From Gordius sp. MW1 (taxonomy: Eukaryota; Nematomorpha; Gordioida; Gordea; Gordiidae), in contig OZ038533.1 in assembly GCA_964036665.1 (NCBI GenBank), positions 1,474,001 through 1,538,000 of the forward strand: 64,000 bases of DNA, in the 5' to 3' direction. The notes beneath the pieces were generated by a model, which saw nothing but the letters and a program-made list of their open reading frames with translations, had not been told where the DNA came from and made no database searches. Shown here piece by piece: positions 12,201-22,394 of the stretch. How positions within the stretch are numbered: the first letter of the stretch is position 1; every line of letters starts with the position of its first letter. The position numbers and the translations under genes were made by a program.

Positions 12201-15200
12201 AGCCCTAATAAAGCAATGGACCGAAGAACAGTTAATTTGTGCATTGAAAATTAATTATTACTTAGTCCGCCATTTTGGGTGAGATTTTTTCCAAAATGCG
12301 CAATTGTGCAGCGCTAAATTACAAAAGATATGGACGAAAAAGTAGCGAGAACATTAGAAAATATTGGTTTAACATTTAGCTATCCAACAAACATGGCGCT
12401 CTTTACTTTTACTTAATCAACTGTTCGCCAATGGGACCCAACCCCGACCCGATATTGGGTTGAAAATTTTAAAATACTTTCGGGTCGGGTCGGGTTCGAG
12501 TTGAAAAAAAGTGACTTCGGAGTTCTCCAGTCCGTCCTGTCCAACTTGTGATTTTTAGATAATTTCTGTGGAAAATTAAGCTTCTTGGAAAAACTTTTAT
12601 TTTGCTTTCGCATATAGACTAGCTAATGACCACTGGTTAGCTTTAATTTTTAAATTCCATTTTTGTTTTTGTGCCCGACTAATTATAACCTTTTTAAATT
12701 ATTTTCTTTTGGCCACTCGTCTAATCAATATAAAAATTGCAATTAACCAAAACAAAGACTATTAAAAAGTTATAAAGAAATGTATATACAAAGTTAAATT
12801 GTTATGGCCCGTGTTTCTCAATGTAAAGGCCCTAGCTAGTAGGCGTATATGATTGAATCGCAATCCAGTTTGTTGTTCGAGTGTTGTAAATTTGCTTAGA
12901 ACGGGCACCTTTTCTATCCAATGCCTATCTCCGGCTGGTTCATCTTCCTAAAAAAAACCACAAATAAACTCGGCTCATATTTGAGTATTCATTTTTGCAG
13001 TTATTAACTTGAAATCGAAAAGTATATATTTGGTAGGTTAAAAGGTGTAAGCAAAATCTTATAACACACAATTGAGGCTTTATTTGAACATATGAATCTT
13101 TTTCTTTTTTACTTATAATAGATAAGAATAATTGAAATTTTTGAAAATTACAACAATTTTAATAAATAAATAAATTAAATAAAAACTTGTAAGGGGTGGC
13201 GAGATAGATTAGTCCAAACTTCGAAAAGCTTTTCATCGTCACCAAATAAGGAATTGGACAAAAAGGAATCAGCGGGCTGAATTCCTCCATCCAAAAACAT
13301 CGCACCTAACGATAATATTTTAATAAATAATTATTGCTACAAATCTTTAGAGATTGAATTAAAATGAAACATTATATCCGATAATGAATTCTATTAATTA
13401 ATTAATTAATTAATTACATGTGGAAAAAATAAAAATAAGATACAAGAATCAACATTAAACTTAGGTCAAAAGAGGAAATTAAGTTATTGGCTCCAAAATT
13501 ATTTTCCTACCAAAATTCAAAACGATATTTCTAACTATTTAAGGTCCAAAATGCTCTGACACCTAACCCCTTGAGATAAAATTTAATTAAATTATTGGGT
13601 AATAAATCATATTTCTAATCTTTTTTATAAGATTGACTATCATTATAAACATGCAAACTTAAAACCAAAAATAAATTATATGATAAAAAAAAACAATTTT
13701 TAATTATAAAGTATGCACCTAAGAGGGCTTCGAAAGCGTTTGACATAGCATGATTAAGGTCAGATTCGTGACAGAGATCGGGCCCGTGCGCGTATAATAT
13801 AAATTTCTCCAATTCTATACCCTAAAACGTAAAAAATCAAAAAAAAATATTAATTCGAAAAATATAATTTTAATAAAAATGTTTATTTTTAAAGTATAAA
13901 ATAAACTTTTGCTAGTTCAGCTAAATGATAATTTTGCACGAGGGCAGCTCTGTATACAGCAAGCCCGCCTTCTTCTATATAAGGAAAAGTGAAAAACAAA
14001 TGGACAGTGGTTAAAAATTCAAGGACGGCGTCTCCTAAAAATTCTAATCTTTCATTGTGCATCACTATATCTTTAGAGTTTGATTCCGAGTAGCCACCTA
14101 GCGGAAAATTACAAATTTATACATTATAAAAGAATTGTTTAAATATTATTTTTTTTTATATTGTATAAATTATACTTTACAAAATAAAAAGCAATTGGTC
14201 GCGTTAGTAAAATGAAGTTTGGATATTTTACGAAAATTTTAAAAGAATAATAAATCAAAAACAATATCAAATTAGACAAATAGTATTTTTAACTTATTTA
14301 TAATTTTTCGAATTTATAAACTTTATTTCACTTACCTGAATTGTCGTAATTAGCTTCACTTCTATCCCTTTCGTGTCCCTTAACCTTCATTATCCGATTC
14401 AACAGAACGATACCTAGCGAGAAAACATCAAAAAATTGCAATAATTTTAAAATCCAATATTTGAGTTTGGATGTGTATGATTCGAAAATACCCTTTTTTA
14501 CCCATACACAACACCTGCTTTTTGCATTAAAAACTATTAAGCAACATAGTCCTCCATGTTGGATGAGATCCAGTGTTGTAAAAACGGCTAGGTTTGGTTT
14601 GGTCGACCTTGCGTTTTAATCAAAGGTCTTTTGGTCTGTTTTTCTTAGTCGACCTCTAGGATTAGTCAAAAATCTGAAAAAGAGACCAGAATCGACCGTT
14701 AGTCTGTTAAACCAAAGTCGACCAAACAAAACCCAGCCGTTTCAACAACTCTATTTTACACCATTACTTAATCAAAAATAATAGCATCATTAGTCTATCA
14801 GATGCTTTCGTACCCCTTTTTCGATTCGAATTATTTTTGTGCACTTTGTCTCCGTAGTATGGATTTCTAAGGCCGCAATTAGTTAATACATTTCTAACGT
14901 GATCCGGGTTAGTCCCATACTTATCGCTATACGAGGGATGGGTCAATGCTTTCTAACGAACAAACATACAAACTTTATTTTACATTAAAATTTTTTAAAA
15001 ATATCATCTTTTAATCATATTATATTAAAAAATAACAAAAAGATATAGGATATTTGTAAAAATATATATTTATAACTACTTGTAGTAGCGATTTATCTTT
15101 GAAAACGTAGCCGATTCTAGTTTCTAGGTGGCGCAAAGAGCGATGAAACCTTAAGCGAGCTGTTAAAACTAGAAATTAATAAAAAAAAAGGTCTTATTTA

Positions 15201-17230
15201 ATGTTACCAGGTAAAATAGTGGCGTATTGAACTACGTCAATTTTGATCCCGGTCGTGTAATAGCCTAAGCTACTAACCGATATAGCTTGATATTTTTTCG
15301 TTTGACTACGATGCAAATAAAACAAAAAATCACAAATTCTCCCTTTTTATAATTAAATTTTTTATTTTTATCTCTAAATTTACAAATTTAATAATTAATT
15401 TCTACTATTTTTCTCGTGTTTCTCGTAATTCGCGCTCTTTTTCTCCCAACTTGGCCTTATCCTTTTTCGTTTGAATGGCTTTATGCACCAAAAGGTGTTT
15501 AAGTTTTTGATATTGTCTCAGCATTTTTTGATATCTTTCAAGTGTAAATTTATATTATGAAAAAATAAGTTTTTAAAAAGATTTTTTAAATTAAAGATTT
15601 ATAAAAAATTTATCTATATATTGATTACTTTGGGCAAGTAGAGTAATTAGAAGAGCTTTGACAGCTCATGTGAATCAAAATAGACTCTGACTTTTCTCGT
15701 GAATTATCATATTTCTCATCTGCTCTTTCTATTTGATCTAACCTAAAACTTCTTGGTTTCTAAAAAAATCATTTTTAATAAAAATAACAATTACAAAAGA
15801 GAAACACAAATAAATATTTAAATCCATATTTATTTAATAATTAAATTAAAATTAATATAACTTTGTTAGGGTTTGTCATAATGCTGTTTTTCCATCTGAA
15901 GATTAATTTATCCCTCTCTTCTTCGGTCATAGATTGGCTATCTTGTAAGTAAGAGTCAACCAATCTAAGATTACTCCTAAAATATTCTAAAACTTGTTCT
16001 GCAGGGAGTAAATCGCAATGTCCTAAAAAGGAGATATAATGTTAAATATATTTACAAAAAAAATCATTATTCTATTTACATAAATTAAGCTCTTATGATT
16101 TTAAAAATTAATCAAAGACCTTCTTTAATGCAATTTAAAAATGTTATTAACATATTACAAATAAGCATGATTAGTTTATTTAAACTTGAGAATTTCAAAT
16201 ATTTATAAATGATTAGGAATTTGCTTTTTTTAATGTTTATTCCAGGCAATCAGTCTAAAATCATTATGATTAAAATTATGGAAAAAATATGTTAGTTTTG
16301 AGATTTAACTTAATATTTTATAAAAAATTAATACATATTAACAAATTGAAGGACACAATTATTCATTACAATAATAATTTCTGGCCATTAAAGTGAAAAC
16401 AAAATATATTTTTATTACTTGATGATCTCCTTGCAAAAATTGGAATAAAATGGAACATTGTATTACAATATTCACCATTTGTATCATATTTAGGCAAGGA
16501 TTTATCAATCCTTATATCCCAATCCAAAAGTTCCAAGATATTTTTAAATAGATGATCTTCAAATCTATTCCAATCTTTCAAGACAATATTCTATTATAGT
16601 GTGTAATTAAAGTTTTATTAATTACCAATGAGCATGGTTGTTCTTTAATTGTTACAGAATGTGAAACATGGTATCTAGTAAATTTAAAATTTTCTATCTA
16701 ATACAAAAATAATGATCATTATGAGGATGTTATTAAACTGTGAATAACCTCCTCAATCTTATAATGAGAAAACAATGAAAATCCTTGAAATTCATAATCA
16801 ATTCCATCATGATGAATACGAGTTAGATCATTGTCCTTCATATAAATTATAAAAGTACAGAATGCCAATATTACCAAAATGTTAGTGATAGGATTCAGGT
16901 AAAGGGTATAATGATGTAAGTTGTGACAATTATTCTTTAAATTACACCTATTTGAAAACTCATAGGTGTTTTCTCCAACATAATAATTATGATTAATACC
17001 ATAACCTTTTGTTTTATTACTACATTTGCAATATTCCCCAGTATTTACCTGTTAATAATAATTAATAATAAAATATTAAACATACTCTTCCAAACTGGTT
17101 TGACAACAGATCCTTTACGTCTAACATTGTAAATTAAAATATGTATTATTGTAATCACCTTCTTGCACTGAGCCATCATCAAAAATTCCAATTATATTTG
17201 CCCAAGATGGGTTCATCAGATGGAAATCAG
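9282..17230 (-). CDS. DROSHA: DROSHA, class II ribonuclease III of the Microprocessor (N-terminus incomplete)
   Basis: Twenty-one exons with GT/AG borders join in one open frame of 873 codons: 17230-17159, 17120-17086, 17048-16875, 16835-16749, 16697-16626, 16590-16419, 16022-15862, 15759-15629, 15534-15406, 15305-15208, 15168-15080, 14952-14814, 14413-14336, 14097-13907, 13821-13719, 13305-13187, 12947-12790, 11573-11468, 11165-11024, 10283-10103, 9468-9282. In order: central domain ([43 protein letters not shown]); RNase IIIa ([49 protein letters not shown]); RNase IIIb ([43 protein letters not shown]); [18 protein letters not shown]; dsRBD ([31 protein letters not shown]). Both RNase III signatures keep their acidic residues. 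DROSHA with DGCR8/Pasha cuts pri-miRNA in the nucleus. Family members run near 1,370 aa, so a disordered N-terminal part upstream of 17,230 is unread or absent. Several introns are only 35-51 nt. Confidence 0.93.
12405..12555. mobile_element. GC-rich MITE relic inside a DROSHA intron
   Basis: A local GC-rich patch (ccaaccccgacccgatattggg, then cgggtcgggtcgggttcgag) sits in the intron between the exons at 11,573 and 12,790. It resembles the 'cccgagcccgaccc' interiors of the hAT-like elements at 44.6, 48.4 and 59.0 kb. No target duplication is discernible. Confidence 0.35.
13391..13414. repeat. (TTAA)n microsatellite in a DROSHA intron
   Basis: Six tandem 'attaatta'-type units in the intron between the exons ending at 13,305 and 13,719. 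Confidence 0.8.
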
Positions 17231-17900
17231 CTGTAAATTTTTTGGTTTAGCAACCGTCCGACACAAAGATAACACAATCAAAATCTTTTTAAGATAACCC
17301 AATCATGAGAGGCAAAATTACAAAATGAATCATGCTCAAAATATTGACAGTTCATAATATCGACAACTATAAGAAATTAGTTTTTAATATATTAAGTATG
17401 TATAAATTGCGTTAATATTATTACATATAGTTTATTATATATACTTAATTATATAGCACTCTTTACCAGATTAACTTGTATTTATTATTTATATAATTTA
17501 ATATTGAATATATTAAGTATGTATAAATTGCTTTTATACACTTAAAATTATATACCACCCGGTACTAAATAACTTTTATTAATTATATAATTTAGTGTTT
17601 AATATATTATAATAAATATGTAGAAATTGCTTATATATAATTCTATAAATTTATTAACAAGACATAAAAACTTACATTCTATGTTTACAATAAATAATAA
17701 TTATTTAAAGTTTTTTGAATAACAATTAACAATAAGTAATTTTTTTAGTTCAACATTATAATATTACTAATTATATATATATTAGCATCTAAGTTTAATT
17801 CATTTACTTCTCATATAATAAAACAAAATAATTAGTACTACCATAATTATGAGGGTTATTTCATAGCCACCATAAGAATGGGTTTAAATCTAATAGGAAC
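17231..17900. other. AT-rich spacer upstream of the readable DROSHA exons
   Basis: Extremely AT-rich. A minus-strand open stretch near 17,365-17,295 (VDIMNCQYFEHD, SHDWVILKRF) looks protein-like and sits directly upstream of the first confident exon, but its frame cannot be joined to that exon with a GT donor and it runs into a stop. Missing N-terminal DROSHA exons may lie here or further upstream. Imperfect repeats of 'atattaagtatgtataaattgc' occur at about 17,390 and 17,513. Confidence 0.35.
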
Positions 17901-17902
17901 AT

Positions 17903-18038
17903 TATATATACCTATCTCGCTAAGTGTGTGACTAGAAAATTAACTATGGCATACTGATGAGCTCTAATAAGAGCGAAAACGGTATATGTCTGTTATCAAT
18001 TTCGAAGTCACATGCTAAAAAAGATAGGGATATATATA
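17903..18038 (+). ncRNA. Hammerhead-ribozyme-like motif with long stem I
   Basis: The conserved hammerhead words are present in order: CTGATGA (17,954-17,960), a perfect stem II GCTCT-aata-AGAGC (17,961-17,974), GAAA (17,975-17,978) and GTC (17,988-17,990). The flanks pair as a long, interrupted stem I: tatatatacctatct with agatagggatatatata, tgtgact with agtcaca, aaatt with aattt, ata with tgt next to the core. Stem III is the weak point. The run is GAAAAC rather than GAAAC, so either a very short AC/GT stem with one extra A, or an alternative AACGG/CTGTT stem with a TTA site, must be assumed. Hammerheads of this kind occur in Penelope-like elements and small animal retroelements. It could be a degenerate copy. 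Confidence 0.55.
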
Positions 18039-18144
18039 GTTCAAATTAGTCTCTAATTAAAATCGCCGATAGATAGCGCGAAGGGGTAAACTTTAAAGTT
18101 AATTGCGGCACTCCTGAAAGGGTTTATTATTATCTTCTGATTAA

Positions 18145-18650
18145 TATGTTGATTTGTTAAAATATAATATATGTAACTAGGAATTGCAACAACAAAGGTT
18201 TAATTATTAGATTATTGACTTAATTGAACGTTTTTTACAAGTCTTATTAAATTTTAATGAATCGGGGTCAAAATAGCAGAAAAAAACAGCAGAATTGGTC
18301 AGAACTGGTCAGAACAAGATTCTAAATAATCAATATATTAGAATTAAATCTCAAATGGGGAGGAAATTTGATGTGCATCTAATCCTAACCCTGACCCTAA
18401 CCTAAAACGCTGACCTAAAACACTAACCCAAACCTTAATCCTCCTGACCAATCTTGATCTGACCAGTTCTGACCAATTCTGCTGTTTTTTTTCTGCTATT
18501 TTGACCCGGTCCCAATTTTAATACCATATAATTAAGTTATTTATTGGACAGTTGATGTATAATGCTGTAAACATGTTAAGATTTGTTAAAATATAATATA
18601 TGTAACTAGGAATTGCAACAACAAAGGTTTATTTATGTAAATTAAGTGAA
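18145..18650. repeat. About 160-bp tandem repeat, two units (first split by a MITE)
   Basis: The unit starts at gatttgttaaaatataatat, continues with aactaggaattgcaacaaca and ends with 'gtataatgctgtaaacatgttaa'. The first unit begins at about 18,153 and the second at about 18,576. Without the 255-bp MITE the period is about 160 bp. Further partial units are at 19,285-19,480. Confidence 0.75.
18259..18513. mobile_element. 255-bp MITE with long terminal inverted repeats and 9-bp target duplication
   Basis: The termini are inverted over about 60 bp: GGGGTCAAAATAGCAG, cagcagaattggtcagaact on the left and the reverse complement on the right. It is flanked by the perfect 9-bp repeat AATTTTAAT (18,250-18,258 and 18,514-18,522) and interrupts a tandem repeat unit whose empty form is seen at about 19,340. 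A 9-bp duplication is typical of Mutator-like elements. The centre contains telomere-like words (taaccctgaccctaaccta). Confidence 0.85.
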
Positions 18651-19284
18651 TTAATTTATTATTTAAAAGTTAACTATTAAAAGTTAGAAAAGATAAAATA
18701 TTACTTTTAACAATTATCGTGATTACGGTTTACGTTATTAATGATTTTATTTATTGATATTTTCTTACCTTATAATTTATTTATATCTCATGAATTTATC
18801 CTTTATTTAAATTAGAATTATGCCCAAGTAACCGCGCGAATTAGCGAAGAAAATTATATGAATATCTTAACGAAAAGAGAAAGACATGTATCAAGCGCGA
18901 ATTGAAATCATCTGATTAATATGAACAAAAGAATGCGAACAAAGAACGCGCATTGATTTATATATCATGTGATGTATATCTACGCGTAAATAATGATGGG
19001 AATACTCGCTGTGTATCATGTGATGTATTCCTACACGTAAATAAATCGCGTAGAGAACGATGGGGGGGGGGGGGGGGAGAGGGACTAACACGCACGTAAA
19101 TAAATCTGTATCGAAATTAATACACAGATGTTACACGGGATTTGTGTGTGTGTGAGTTCACAGAATCAATGCCCCGTACGCTCCTTCAAGCATAATTGCC
19201 TTGCCAGCGCAGCTGGTCTTACTATGCGTAATTAATCGTGGAGATAGATGAGGGTGGGGTAAGGAAATAATCGTGTAGTAGGCA
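18651..19284. other. Spacer with short direct repeat and poly-G run
   Basis: No gene. A direct repeat of about 50 bp (tatcatgtgatgtat...tac(g/a)cgtaaata) occurs at about 18,962 and 19,014, followed by a poly-G run at about 19,061-19,077. Confidence 0.5.
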
Positions 19285-19480
19285 ACTACAACAATTTATT
19301 AAATTATTCACTTAATTGAAAGGTTTTTACAAGTCTTATTAATTTTTAATACCATATAATTAAGTTATTTATTAAACAGTTATGTATAATGCTGAAAACC
19401 TGTTAAGATTTGTTAAAATATAATATATGTAACTAAAAATTGCAACAACAAAGGTTTAGTTATTAAATTATTCACTTAAT
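19285..19480. repeat. Further partial units of the 160-bp repeat
   Basis: The segment repeats cacttaattgaa-ggtttttac, agtcttattaat, taatgctgaaaacctgttaa and gatttgttaaaatataatat, as in 18,145-18,650. It provides the uninterrupted sequence (taatttttaataccatataa) for the 18,259 MITE insertion site. Confidence 0.7.
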
Positions 19481-19492
19481 ATATAAATTTTC

Positions 19493-19650
19493 GGGAGCCC
19501 TATCAACTCGCCGAAAACCATCTAGCCGAATTTAATGTCCCAGGGTAAAAAAATGTCCCCTAATTTAAAAATGTCCCCCATTCAACCAATCACAAAATGT
19601 CCCAGGGTGAATTCGGCGAGATGGTTTTCGGCAAGTTGACGGGCCACCAT
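19493..19650. mobile_element. Short MITE with GCCGAAAACCATCT inverted termini
   Basis: The left terminus has aactcgccgaaaaccatct and the right terminus agatggttttcggcaagtt, with outer GGGAGCCC/GGGCCACC. Flanking 'aattttc' on both sides suggests a 7-8 bp target duplication. The core repeats 'aatgtcccagggt' and 'aatgtcccc'. It has no coding capacity. Confidence 0.75.
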
Positions 19651-19654
19651 AATT

Positions 19655-20060
19655 TTCCAGTCTTGTATATATTTATAATTTGCTATCCAGAAGTTATTGA
19701 TATCAAACTAATATTATATGTAAACACACATATTAATAGTTACAAGACAGTTAATTCACTAAATCATATGCAAATAATAATTATAAATTACGCATTTTGA
19801 GATTGTTTTAGTGTATTTATAATTGTCAGCAATTTAAGGTATACTTGTAAGCATCTATACTATCAAATATTCATTGATATTAAACTAAATATTATATGTC
19901 AACACTCTTTGAGGCTTTAATACAGTTTAACACAATTAATTAAATTAAAAGTAATTGTATATAAAATACCGCATTTAGAGATGGTTTTAGTGTATTTATT
20001 AGTGTTGTCAAAACAGCTGGCTGGTTTTTCCCAGCGTGTTGTCAAGCTTGGTAATTGGTG
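19655..20060. repeat. About 180-bp diverged repeat units
   Basis: Successive segments share 'gtatttataat-gtcagcaat', 'tacttgtatatatttataat', 'gatatcaaactaatattatatgt' and 'gattgttttagtgtatttat'. A further unit lies at about 26,235-26,350. Origin unknown. Confidence 0.5.
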
Positions 20061-20074
20061 TATAAATTACGCCT

Positions 20075-20310
20075 AACCCTTTCAGTGTTAGGTGAATTTT
20101 TTTGGTTCCCCCTTGGCGTTTGGCGCTTTTGTAAAAAACACCCAAAGGGTATTGGGTGAAATATTTTGGTCGACCTTTGGCGTATGGCGTTTTTGTTGAA
20201 AAATACTATGAGGATGTTGGGTGAATTACTTTGGTCGACCTTTGGCGTTTGGCGTTTTTACAAAAAAAACACCCTTAGCGTTTAGGTGAATTATTTTAAT
20301 AACCTTTTGG
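20075..20310. repeat. About 65-bp tandem repeat with internal palindromes, 3-4 units
   Basis: Units share 'ttggtcgacctttggcgtt', 'tggcgtttttgt-aaaaaacac' and '(t/g)gggtgaattattt'. Parts of each unit are self-complementary (aaaaacacc/ggcgttttt). A diverged partial unit is at about 26,170-26,240 (cactgaaagggtttgggtga). Confidence 0.7.
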
Positions 20311-20445
20311 TTTGGTTTTGGTTGTTTTGGGTTGTGTATGGAAATATGTGAAGTTTTTATAATTTTTTTATTTAATAGTTATTTATTTTTGTAATAAACT
20401 TTTGGGAAATATGATATGCGTCACTAAGTGGAAAGTATCTGTGGT

Positions 20446-20640
20446 GTTTCCCCCTCCCTGAATTATTATTACTTATTTTTATTCAAAACACCGAGAAAGG
20501 AAATATAGTTCTAAATAGATTGATGGAATTTTTGAGATTATAAAGTAGAAATTTCGCGATAAATAAATTAACTGAAACATTGAAATTCCAGTAGAGATGT
20601 TTAATAAATATCCATTCGGCCAATGTTGGGATATATTAGT
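20446..20640. repeat. Dispersed repeat, uninterrupted copy
   Basis: 'gtggtgtttccccctccct', 'aattattattacttattttt', 'caccgagaaaggaaatatag' and 'taaataaattaactgaaa' recur in the same order at 21,578-22,180 plus 25,295-25,375. There the repeat is interrupted first by 476 bp (about 21,625-22,100) and then by the LINE-bearing segment. This copy supplies the empty sites for both insertions. Confidence 0.7.
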
Positions 20641-20666
20641 GGTGTCAGAAAATGTGGATCAATTGA

Positions 20667-20846
20667 ACCTTCGGCAACCAACTCCAAGACAAAATATTGG
20701 CAAAATTCTTCAGACGATTGAAAATCCCGAACCACTTAGCTATTCCGTTCGTTAATTCAGTGCAAGAAATATTATCAGACACGAATACACCTAACGAAAG
20801 GGAAAAATTCTTAAGCAAATACCCACCCAAACTGAAGCATACCTGA
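20667..20846 (+). other. Coding-like segment, unrecognised
   Basis: A 59-codon open stretch ending at TGA 20,844-20,846 has amphipathic, protein-like composition (LQDKILAKFFRRLKIPNH, PFVNSVQEILSD, EREKFLSKYPPKLKHT). It has no initiator ATG, and a possible acceptor (ttcttcag) lies inside it. It may be a transposase or host exon fragment. I do not recognise the family. Confidence 0.3.
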
Positions 20847-21177
20847 GGGTCAACAAATGAAAAATATATTCGCACCAATTATTCGATACTTAAATATTAT
20901 GTAAGATAGTATACTTGTTTTTTTTCACATATATTAATGATATGGCGATTGTATTGTTATTAACCAATATTAAACCAAACCCCCCGTTTTCTTTTATTAT
21001 TACTATTATTGGCGGTTTGCGCATGTTTTTATAAAGTTAGGAAGGGGTGGCGAGAGAAATGATAATGTATAAACTGACAATTGACAGTGTAGGTATAAAA
21101 TAAAAGTAAAACGGTACAGCCTTTTGATGATGATTTAGTATATATTGATTATAATTTTGGTTGAGGCTGTTGCCCAG

Positions 21178-21285
21178 TGATGCTTTATAAAGCTGGGACA
21201 ACGTCCAGTAGCCATGCGTATAGAGCTGGGACAACGTCCAGTAGCCATGCGTATAGAGCTGGGACGAAGTCCAGTAGCCATGAAG
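21178..21285. repeat. Three tandem 34-35-bp units
   Basis: The unit 'agctgggacaacgtccagta', 'gccatgcgtatag' occurs three times with few changes. Each contains a short palindrome (ctggga...gtccag). Confidence 0.85.
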
Positions 21286-21339
21286 TACCCCAATTGATTC
21301 ACAGTGCAGGATTTCCTCGAGTAAATCAGTTGCCATGAA

Positions 21340-22190
21340 TCAGTTCCGAGGGCAAAAGCAGAACGATAAATTAAATGAATGGGCTAGGTGTCAGCAATTG
21401 TTTAAAAATTATATTGTTTGTTATACCTATGATTTATTTGGACTTTGATTAAGAAATAAGGTAGATCGCCGCCTCGACCCTTAGGTTAACCCGCCTCGAC
21501 CTCGAACTAAAATTGTTACCCCTGTACCTTTATCGGATCGGCAGGACTTCAAGTCTTTGACTTCTCGATAAAGGAGAGGTGTGGTGTTTCCCCCTCCCTA
21601 AATTATTATTACTTATTTTTATTACTTTACGCGTAACACACGATTGTTTATTACTTATTTATTTTTGTTGGTTTGTTTATTCCCCTCCCCCCACACACAC
21701 GCATATAATTATACGCTATTGTGCCAAATCCCTCTACGATTAAAATAGATTTTATTACCCATTTTGATCGAGCGCTGTTTTGTGATCGAGCACTTTTAAT
21801 GGCCTTCGCGTTCGCGTTATATTAGTATAGAATCTAAAGCGTTTTTTATTATCATGAATTTGCAAGCGCTGGTTATTATTTTATTCGGTTGTTTTAAAAA
21901 GAAAAGGCATTCATGTTATTATTATTTTTATCGTAGTGCTATTATAAAAGAAGGAAAGCACATTCATCATTATTCATTTATTCATTCATTCTTCTTTCTT
22001 ATTTTTGTGTTTCGCGTAATTGAATAAAAATTATATATTCGGAAGTCTAAATTAAAAAAGGAAAAAGGTATTAGTCCTCCCTTTTTGGGGGAGGACCTTG
22101 AAACACCGAGAAAGGAATTATAGTTCTAAATAGATTGGTGGAATTTTTGAGATTATAAAGTAGAAATTCCGCGATAAATATATTTTTTTT
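21340..22190. other. Repeat copy with 476-bp insertion, no gene
   Basis: This stretch includes a GC-rich patch at about 21,465-21,580 (cgccgcctcgaccc; ctttatcg...cgataaag hairpin) and then the second copy of the 20,446 repeat. Inverted ends (ggtgtttccccctccc at 21,585; gggggaggaccttgaaacacc at about 22,087) suggest a short DNA element between them. Confidence 0.45.
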
Positions 22191-22394
22191 TTAGCTAATA
22201 ATATATAGTAAATTTAAAGCAAGCAGCGGGCAAAGGGTTTATTTTTTCTAACCTTTACCAAGCCTTTACGCCTATCAGAGGCAAAAATAAAAAAAACCAT
22301 TTAACAATATCTCCTAACAGTTATTTCCATGACAATCCTACTGTTGAATACCAAACATCAAAATAGCTGCCATTTTACTCTACTACAGGTTTAT

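Noticed and set aside
14764-14946. The last residues ([14 protein letters not shown]) of the THPSY-containing ORF as coding
   Set aside because: The exon ends at 14,814 (donor AAAAGGG|GTACGA); only that joins in frame with the next DROSHA exon at 14,413.
16366-16581. The full 71-codon minus ORF as an exon
   Set aside because: Its C-terminal part lies beyond the splice donor at 16,418; the frame-consistent DROSHA exon is 16,590-16,419.
18363-18440. Telomere-like CCCTAA words as an interstitial telomere
   Set aside because: Degenerate, short and confined to the centre of a MITE with clear target duplication.
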